From Gallionella sp. (GTDB taxonomy: Bacteria > Pseudomonadota > Gammaproteobacteria > Burkholderiales > Gallionellaceae): 64,000 bases of DNA. Position numbers and translations under genes: made by a program. Shown piece by piece: positions 57,853 to 64,000 of this stretch. The stretch lies in assembly GCA_030700315.1 (NCBI GenBank), contig JAUYJO010000096.1:51201-115200 (forward strand). Reading direction: 5' to 3'. Each line of letters opens with the position of its first letter. Within the stretch, counting starts at the first letter, position 1. The notes under the pieces were generated by a model. The model was not told the DNA's origin and searched no databases. It worked only from the letters and a program-made list of their open reading frames with translations.

Positions 57853-57872
57853 AAAGAAATCGACTCCGGTAC
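57853..57872 (+). repeat. 20-bp direct repeat, copy 1
   Basis: AAAGAAATCGACTCCGGTAC, identical to 58701-58720. Confidence 0.85.
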
Positions 57873-57884
57873 TTGGGGTTACAA

Positions 57885-57941
57885 TGAGTCCCTTCCCCCT
57901 TCCAGGGGGAAGGAGAAAAGCGGCAGCACCTGAGTAGTTAC
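57885..57941. repeat. Family D element, partial copy 3
   Basis: CCCCTTCCAGGGGGAAGGAGAAAAGCGGCAGCACCTGAGTAGTTAC, reverse complement of the left half of copy 2. Confidence 0.75.
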
Positions 57942-57993
57942 CCCGTTTGTTTATACAAAATGTCGTCGCGATTTTGAACTGAAGGAGAACGCC

Positions 57994-58233
57994 GTGAACA
58001 CCGCCATAGAAACCAGCATTCTTGAACACCTTCATCGGTTGGACGAGCGCCGCAAGGCAGAGGTGCTCGATTTTGTGGAATACCTAGCCACTAAATCCAA
58101 TGCGGTCTCCCTTGCCGTTAGTTGGCCCATTCTTGACCCGGTGCAAGACCTTGCGCGTTTCCAGGGCGCGCTGCAATTCGATGAAGATGCCGTCGCCTAC
58201 CAACGCCGTATACGCGATAGCGAGTGGACATGA
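57994..58233 (+). CDS. Antitoxin (DUF2281-like)
   Basis: ILEHLHRLDERRKAEVLDFVEYLATKSN; overlaps PIN gene. Confidence 0.68.
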   Translation: MNTAIETSILEHLHRLDERRKAEVLDFVEYLATKSNAVSLAVSWPILDPVQDLARFQGALQFDEDAVAYQRRIRDSEWT

Positions 58234-58610
58234 GATACGTCCCCGACACCAACGCACTGATTTATCTGCTTGACAATCGTCTGGTGCAGCCCTTTCCGTC
58301 AGGGCAATACGGCTACTCGGTCATCACTGAAATCGAACTGCTTTCATGGCCGAAGATGCGGCCGCAAACCGAAGGTGATTGTCGCGACTTGTTGGCCACC
58401 ATGCACCGCATCGAACTCGATGCGCCCATCCGTGAAACCACCATCACTCTGCGCCGCGAACACCGTCTAAAACTGCCCGACGCGCTCATCGCCGCCTGCG
58501 CCATTCATTTCGATGCCGTCTTGCTTACTAACGACCAGCGGTTCAGCAACATTCCGGGCTTGCATTGTCAGCCACTTGAACTCAAAAGTGTGCAAAGAAA
58601 TAACCCCTGA
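58224..58610 (+). CDS. PIN-domain toxin, VapC-like
   Basis: RYVPDTNALIYLLDNRL ... RLKLPDALIAACAIHFDAVLLTNDQRFSNIPGL. Confidence 0.88.
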   Translation: MDMRYVPDTNALIYLLDNRLVQPFPSGQYGYSVITEIELLSWPKMRPQTEGDCRDLLATMHRIELDAPIRETTITLRREHRLKLPDALIAACAIHFDAVLLTNDQRFSNIPGLHCQPLELKSVQRNNP

Positions 58611-58700
58611 CAAGGGCGCAAGGATGCACCCATCGTTCGCGTATCAGCTTGGCTGGCTACCCGCAGCAGGTGGTTCAGTGAGGAGGATTGCAAGGTGTGA

Positions 58701-58720
58701 AGAAAAGAAATCGACTCCGG
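58701..58720 (+). repeat. 20-bp direct repeat, copy 2
   Basis: AAAGAAATCGACTCCGGTAC, identical to 57853-57872. Confidence 0.85.
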
Positions 58721-58727
58721 TACCAAT

Positions 58728-58862
58728 GGCAGTGCAAGCTCCCTTTGGGCAATAGGGTGAACACCAGGCTGGTCAGCAGCAGCATGCCGAGTAGCATGGG
58801 CAGCATATTTTCGAACGCTCGCAGGGCCTTGTTTAGGGAGGGGATGAGTGGCGCTCGCATGG
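58728..58862 (-). pseudogene. N-terminal remnant of a membrane protein/permease
   Basis: MRAPLIPSLNKALRAFENMLPMLLGMLLLTSLVFTLLPKG... one TM then loss of homologous-looking sequence at the 20-bp repeat. Confidence 0.35.
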
Positions 58863-58864
58863 TT

Positions 58865-59798
58865 TCAATTCCGGCGCAGGCGCCGGACGTAGAAGACTTC
58901 GCCGCCGTGGCTGATTTGTCGCAGCTTGCCGCTGTCCACCAGCTCCTGCGCCAGCGCCATGTCCAGGCCGGCGTGCGCCAGCAGGGCTTGCACAGCCGAC
59001 TCGCGCATGGGGTGCACGGCAGTGACGGCAAGCAGTTGTCCGCGCGGATCGTCCAGTGGCGGAAAGGCGTCACCCTCGTAGGCGGTGAGCAGTTCCACCT
59101 GAGTCACCCGTTGTGCCAGGGTGTGCCAGGCGCGTGTCACCGTTGCCTCGTCCGGACAGGCCACTTTCGAATCGGCGGGCGGCCGGTGAGGAATGGCCAG
59201 ATAGGCCAGGCGGATGCCGGCCTCGGCAATGAAGCGCGCCACCGCCTCGACTCCCGCTGCATCATCGTTGATACCCGCCACCAGCAGGGTTTCGCTGGTC
59301 AGGGTGCCGCGATAACTCGCTGCGAAGGTGCGGATGCCGTCGAGGATGTCGGGTAGCTTCAAATCCGGGTGCGGCTGGTTGATGCGCCGCCAGGTGGCCT
59401 CGTCGACGCTGTCCACTTTGACACTGACCCAGTCGGCCCGGCCCAGTACCTCGCGCACCGCCGGTCGCCAGATCAGCGAGGCATTGCTGATCACCGCGAT
59501 GGGCAGGCAGTGCGTCGATGGACTCGCCCAAATGGACATCCAGCGTGGGTTCGCCGTCCGGCACGAAGGTGAGGTAATCCACTGTCTCGCCTTGGACGCG
59601 TACCGCCTCGAGGCGCAGGCTGACCTCACGAACTATCGTTTCTGGTGAGTAGAAAACGCGCGGAGTGATTTCCTGGGCGGCCGTGGGGCCAACCTGGCAA
59701 TAGATGCACGAGTAGCTGCAATGCTTGGGCGGGATGTTGTTAATCCCCAGGCTGCGGCCGAGACGGCGGGAGGGGACGGGACCGAAAGTGATTTCCAT
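58865..59798 (-). pseudogene. Radical SAM protein, frameshifted
   Basis: MEITFGPVPSRRLGRSLGINNIPPKHCSYSCIYCQVGPT...LGESIDALP in one frame, LPIAVISNASLIWRPAVREVLGRADWVSVKVDSVDEATWRRINQPHP in the next. Confidence 0.78.
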
Positions 59799-59804
59799 GA
59801 TCTG

Positions 59805-60542
59805 TCAGTGTCCGAAACGGAAAAAAGCGATGGTGGCTATACCCGCCAGGATCAGTAGCGTCTGGCTGATGACCGCTCTGGCGCCGGTGCGACGATGCAG
59901 CCCCGGCACCAGGTCGGCCACGGCAATGTAGATGAAGCTGGCGGCAGAAATGGCCAGCACGTAGGGAATAGCCTGGCGTACCTCTGCCAGCCAGAACCAG
60001 CCGATGACGGCTCCAGGCAGGGTGGCGAGCGAGGACAGCAGGTTGTAGGCGAATGCCCGTGCCTTGGACAAGCCGCTATGCAGCAGGATGGCGAAATCGC
60101 CCAGTTCCTGAGGGATCTCGTGGGCGATGACGGCCAGCGCCGTCGCCACGCCAAGCGCGGGGGAGGTCAGAAAGGCGGCGGCAATCACCACCCCATCGAC
60201 GAAATTATGAAAGGCATCACCCACCAGGATCAGCGTCCCGCCCTGATGGCTGTGCTCCTCGCAATCTTCATCATGGCAATGGCGCCAGATGACCAGTTTC
60301 TCCAGAATGAAAAAGGCGATGAGTCCGGCCAGTACCGTTCCGGAAATGGCCAGCGCCGGTGCCTTTTCCAGTGCTTTCGGGATCATGCCCAGAAAGGCTG
60401 CACCCAGCAGGGTGCCTGTGGCATAGGACAGCAGGCAGGGCAACAGCTTTTGTCGCAGTGCGTCAGGAAAAGCCAGCAGCAGCGCGGCACCAATGATGGC
60501 GCCGACGCTGCCGAGCAGACTGAAGAGAATGACGAGGGCCAT
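59805..60542 (-). CDS. ZIP-family metal transporter
   Basis: GDAFHNFVDGVVIAAAFL, AVIAHEIPQELGDFAILLHSG. Confidence 0.92.
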   Translation of the reverse strand: MALVILFSLLGSVGAIIGAALLLAFPDALRQKLLPCLLSYATGTLLGAAFLGMIPKALEKAPALAISGTVLAGLIAFFILEKLVIWRHCHDEDCEEHSHQGGTLILVGDAFHNFVDGVVIAAAFLTSPALGVATALAVIAHEIPQELGDFAILLHSGLSKARAFAYNLLSSLATLPGAVIGWFWLAEVRQAIPYVLAISAASFIYIAVADLVPGLHRRTGARAVISQTLLILAGIATIAFFRFGH

Positions 60543-60926
60543 GTATTTATCCTGGGAACTTCAGTACATCATTGAGTAACGGTGGGGGAAGGCGGGTGAG
60601 AAGCGTTGCTATCCAGCCCCTTCAATCGCCAAACCAAAACCCACCTCACCCAAGACGAAAGATAGCAGATTTTAGTGCTCCATAAAGCGAGGCATAAGCA
60701 AAACGTCATAGCCAAATTGGCTTGGTCAATTCAACCTGTCAAACTGATGAATCGGTGGCAAATTAATTTGTCAGGTTAATGGACAAAGTGCTCGCAACCG
60801 ACATCTCCTGCCATATATCGGTATGGGGTTGCTGTCCGTGAGCGGATTGGCGATCAATGCCATAGGGGTCAGGTTCGATTTGTTTTTCAACTTACGTAAA
60901 CCGTGCAGTTAAGGTTTCAACATCCA

Positions 60927-61268
60927 TCAACTACGAAGTTTACAGTCCAGCCTCACGCAGATTTCTCCGTGGATGCGCTCGAACGCCTCGGGTTTGAGAT
61001 TGCCCAATTTAAGAATGACAGCGCCTCGATTCAGGGAGAATAGTCTCGTGGCGCGCACCCAGCTTGCTTTCGGCAAGCGACCTTGGGTGATGTCGTCGTC
61101 TTGCAGCGGAATGGCATCGTCATGCCCCGGCTGCGATGTAATTGCCACGGCCAGAAAATCGCCAAAAACATCCGGGGCGGTAAGCAGCAATACCGGGCGG
61201 CGTTTTTGGTGGGCGAGATCGGAAAATGGAAACGGAATTTGAACGAGGTCAGAGGGTTTTAACATCAT
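60927..61268 (-). CDS. MazF/PemK-like toxin
   Basis: DLVQIPFPFSDLAHQKRRPVLLLTAPDVFGDFLAVAITSQ. Confidence 0.85.
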   Translation of the reverse strand: MMLKPSDLVQIPFPFSDLAHQKRRPVLLLTAPDVFGDFLAVAITSQPGHDDAIPLQDDDITQGRLPKASWVRATRLFSLNRGAVILKLGNLKPEAFERIHGEICVRLDCKLRS

Positions 61269-61455
61269 TCCAGACCTCGTCTTCTTGATTGTCCCAGACG
61301 TGTTTCATCACGGTTTCTTGCGCGCGTGTCAGGTCGGTTATTTCGGCGCGATCCGCTGCCTTGCTGCTCAGGTATTCGATGTAGTGCAATGCTTCCAGCG
61401 CCAGAGGTTCCGGCAGCGGTTTGGCGACTTCATAAATTTGTTCGGCGATTGACAT
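61249..61455 (-). CDS. Antitoxin partner of MazF-like toxin (DUF2281-like)
   Basis: IAEQIYEVAKPLPEPLALEALHYIEYLSSK; overlaps toxin start. Confidence 0.62.
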   Translation of the reverse strand: MSIAEQIYEVAKPLPEPLALEALHYIEYLSSKAADRAEITDLTRAQETVMKHVWDNQEDEVWNDVKTL

Positions 61456-61810
61456 CAACATTCCCCCTTGGCTTTGCCTTGCAACATGTACATAGCTGTT
61501 GCCAGAATTGACAAATTATGCCATCGATCATGACACTACGCCGTTCATTTATCAGGGTCAGGTGTGTGTGACGCCTGGAATCAAAGTGCCAGAGCCCAAT
61601 GGCACTAACTTAAGCGTAAAAACACCAGATGCTGCACAAATCGACATACTTCCCATCACCCCCAAAAATCGGGTGGAGCTATCGTCCCTTCCCCTTCAAG
61701 GGGAAAATTAAAGGGGCCAGGCTCGCATTAAAAGCCTACCCTACGCTCAAGCGGGGCTGCGCAAAAGCGCGTAGCCCCTCAATTTGAACATTGGGCATTG
61801 AGGGGGTGAT

Positions 61811-62146
61811 ATGGCGGAATTCGGTGAGTGGACAAAAAAAGGGGCTACCCTGAGCGATGCAACGGCTCACAAAGAATATGGCGTGAGCCGAGACTTCATC
61901 GTGAATGGTATTCAATCCGGCAAACTTGAATATCGAGAAGGGGCAATATGGGGCAACCCATATCTCAGAATCCTGAAGAGCCAGCTTGAAAGGTACATTG
62001 CTGAAGAGCTTGGCTCTAATTATCTGGAGAGTAGAAAAAACAAAACAGAATTGCGCAAGGTTAACCAAGAGATCGCCGAAGCGAAGAAAAAACTGGCAGA
62101 GCTTCTGGAGCGAAAGGCTAAAATTGAAAAATCCGAGGCAATCTGA
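61811..62146 (+). CDS. Hypothetical protein, HTH-like N-terminus + coiled coil
   Basis: GATLSDATAHKEYGVSRDFIVNGIQSGKLEYREGAIWGNPYLRILKSQLERYIAEELG then Lys/Glu-rich coiled coil. Confidence 0.55.
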   Translation: MAEFGEWTKKGATLSDATAHKEYGVSRDFIVNGIQSGKLEYREGAIWGNPYLRILKSQLERYIAEELGSNYLESRKNKTELRKVNQEIAEAKKKLAELLERKAKIEKSEAI

Positions 62147-62282
62147 ATCAAATGCCAAAACCGGCAGTCAAGAGGGACGGCGAAATAGCGCGCTGCCCCT
62201 GATTTTACGTTGTGCATCAGCGGTTGCTTATTGCAAGGCATAGAATGATAATCACGGCTCCTAATGTATTTTGGAGTCCGCC

Positions 62283-62492
62283 ATGAAAGTCTATTCAGCG
62301 GTAATTGAACGGTGTCCACAAACTGGCCTGTTCGTTGGTTTTGTCCCAGGTTTTCCCGGCGCTCATTCCCAAGGGGAAACGCTGGACGAGGTTAATCACA
62401 ACCTGCACGATGTCATCACAATGCTTCTGGAGGATGGCGAACCTGTGCTGGAATCCGAGTTTGTCGGGGTTCAAAATGTCGCTGTCGCTTGA
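62283..62492 (+). CDS. HicB-like antitoxin
   Basis: MKVYSAVIERCPQTGLFVGFVPGFPGAHSQGETLDEVNHNLHDVITMLLEDG. Confidence 0.8.
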   Translation: MKVYSAVIERCPQTGLFVGFVPGFPGAHSQGETLDEVNHNLHDVITMLLEDGEPVLESEFVGVQNVAVA

Positions 62493-62495
62493 ATC

Positions 62496-62720
62496 ATGGG
62501 CAATATCCCCGTCCTCAAGCCCAATGAAGTCATAGCCATTCTCATCAAACTCGGCTTCACTGAAATTCGCCAACGTGGATCACACAAACAATTCCGCGAT
62601 ACAGCAGGGCACTGCACAACGGTTCCATTCCATAAAGGCCGTGACATCTCCCCGATCTTACTCCGTCAAATTGCCAAAGACATCGGCCTTGCACTTGATG
62701 AGTTTCTCAAGCACAGATAA
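62496..62720 (+). CDS. HicA-like mRNA interferase toxin
   Basis: KPNEVIAILIKLGFTEIRQRGSHKQFRDTAGHCTTVPFHKGRDISPILLRQIAKDIGL. Confidence 0.9.
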   Translation: MGNIPVLKPNEVIAILIKLGFTEIRQRGSHKQFRDTAGHCTTVPFHKGRDISPILLRQIAKDIGLALDEFLKHR

Positions 62721-62968
62721 AGCCAGCCGCCCCACCAAGCATTTACGATCATCGGATAATCGAAAGATTCCGCCACCTGCGGCAGCAGTCGTTCCATGTG
62801 GCGCGCTTCCTGAGCCTCGATCAATCGCTTGGACACATCCTGTGCGATCTCGATCGTCTCCTGAATTGTACGCCCTTGGGCGATCAGCCCCTGCACCTCA
62901 TCGGAGGTAGCCAGATATAGCCCTTCCGGCAACTTCTCAATATGCAAATTCACAATGCGTTCCATCAT
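62666..62968 (-). CDS. DUF1902/HicB-like antitoxin with aberrant C-terminus
   Basis: MERIVNLHIEKLPEGLYLATSDEVQGLIAQGRTIQETIEIAQDVSKRLIEAQ; tail antisense to hicA 3' end. Confidence 0.55.
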   Translation of the reverse strand: MMERIVNLHIEKLPEGLYLATSDEVQGLIAQGRTIQETIEIAQDVSKRLIEAQEARHMERLLPQVAESFDYPMIVNAWWGGWLYLCLRNSSSARPMSLAI

Positions 62969-63278
62969 TTCTCCTTCACGATAGCGGCCATGAGTAGCCC
63001 ACGCAGGGCGCAATTATATTGCGCCAAATGTCTTTCACATTTCACCGAATCTTCGGTGTCCCGCAAACCACGTCCCCATTCTGCCCGCGAAGGCGCCGCG
63101 TATGAATAAAAGGTTCCGTGTTCGAGTTTTCCAAATCATTTTCCATTTTATTTCCTCAAGCGATCAATACGGCAAGTCAGGCGGCCAGCATCTTCGGGCT
63201 TTACAGTGTTCGTTGAGAATCGCAGCGCCCGGTTAGCGGGTATGCCCAGCGCTTTGGCAAAAGCATTACACAGAAATA

Positions 63279-63494
63279 TCAGGCCGCTTCTAATTCAGAA
63301 AAGGGCAGGTGGTTTATTGCCAGATGGCGAATGTCTGCCTTGCGGCTGGCATGTTGTACGTCGATGCCGACCAACGCGCCATCCTTGGCATAATCCAGCA
63401 CAACACCCTCCACGACTTCGTCGGAATCTACCGCTGGAATATCCGTCAGGTGGATGTACAGGGAGTCGGTCGCTACGTCATAACTGAGTCTCAT
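63279..63494 (-). CDS. DUF2283 protein
   Basis: MRLSYDVATDSLYIHLTDIPAVDSDEVVEGVVLDYAKDGALVGIDVQHAS. Confidence 0.83.
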   Translation of the reverse strand: MRLSYDVATDSLYIHLTDIPAVDSDEVVEGVVLDYAKDGALVGIDVQHASRKADIRHLAINHLPFSELEAA

Positions 63495-63733
63495 GGCTTG
63501 AATCTCCGGTCAGGAAAGGCGTTGTACAATGTTATACCATCTGCCAGCGTAACCACCCTCAAAAACTTGCCAAGTTCGGGGACAAATATCCAATGGCGAA
63601 TTCTGCCATCTTCTGGCTGTGTTTCTTTATACACTGGTGAAGTAATAGCCGCTTGGCACCATTCCAAACGAATGTACGTGCGTTTTGCCAGCACGTCATT
63701 CTTGAAATAATCAGTCATCAGCAAGCCGCTCAT
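63491..63733 (-). CDS. Hypothetical partner of DUF2283 (putative TA-like pair)
   Basis: TDYFKNDVLAKRTYIRLEWCQAAI..YKETQPEDGRIRHWIFVPELGKFLRVVTLADGITLYNAFPDRRFKP; overlaps the DUF2283 start. Confidence 0.6.
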   Translation of the reverse strand: MSGLLMTDYFKNDVLAKRTYIRLEWCQAAITSPVYKETQPEDGRIRHWIFVPELGKFLRVVTLADGITLYNAFPDRRFKP

Positions 63734-63856
63734 GCTCGGATTATAGCCGGTTCATCATCTGCCCAAGTAAACATCAGCGACCGACATGACAAGGGGCGTA
63801 GCAAGTTTTACCGCATGGTTAAAATTCACTCAAACCCGGCGGATAACGCCTGCGAA

Positions 63857-64000
63857 CTAAATCTTCGGCGTCCCGCAAACCACATCCCCATTCTGTCCCC
63901 GCTGCCGCAACGCATGGTCGATCAACACCAGAGCCATCATCGCTTCGGCAATCGGCGTGGCGCGGATGCCGACGCAGGGGTCGTGGCGGCCTTCGGTGGA
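63857..64000 (-). CDS. aroC: Chorismate synthase, C-terminal part (5' end outside window)
   Basis: [47 protein letters not shown]. Confidence 0.88.
   Translation of the reverse strand, partial: STEGRHDPCVGIRATPIAEAMMALVLIDHALRQRGQNGDVVCGTPKI

Noticed and set aside
61499-61711. 70-aa ORF on + strand
   Set aside because: No domain, poor context, lies in repeat-like intergenic DNA

Overview
Chromosomal window from a Gram-negative bacterium, most likely a betaproteobacterium of the Gallionellaceae/Nitrosomonadales type (inferred from gene content and order, not proven). Most of it is housekeeping or metabolic: a type II secretion block (gspH-gspD) followed by two DUF5648-like secreted proteins; ilvD/lgt; pilC-pilD-coaE-zapD-yacG; apaH; glyA-nrdR-ribD-ribE; glycosyltransferases; exbBD; xseA; rlmI-xerC-DUF484-dapF-tag; ctaA; a qmoAB-hdrCB-like electron-transfer cluster with CBS and rhodanese genes; a two-component system; and the 3' end of aroC. 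Accessory content: a 2.2-kb island in tRNA-Arg(CCG) with 45-bp att repeats and a frameshifted integrase, and a toxin-antitoxin-rich stretch at ~56.4-63.8 kb containing gene scars. The most unusual signal is non-coding: several dispersed, structured repeat families. These include a hairpin family with a conserved loop and a covarying stem, three 168-bp copies of a TIR element, two 100-bp copies of another, and a third TIR shell, with the last three families sharing a REP-like GTAG...CTAC core. Many copies lie inside or at the ends of operons. No CRISPR array, rRNA or complete transposase was seen.
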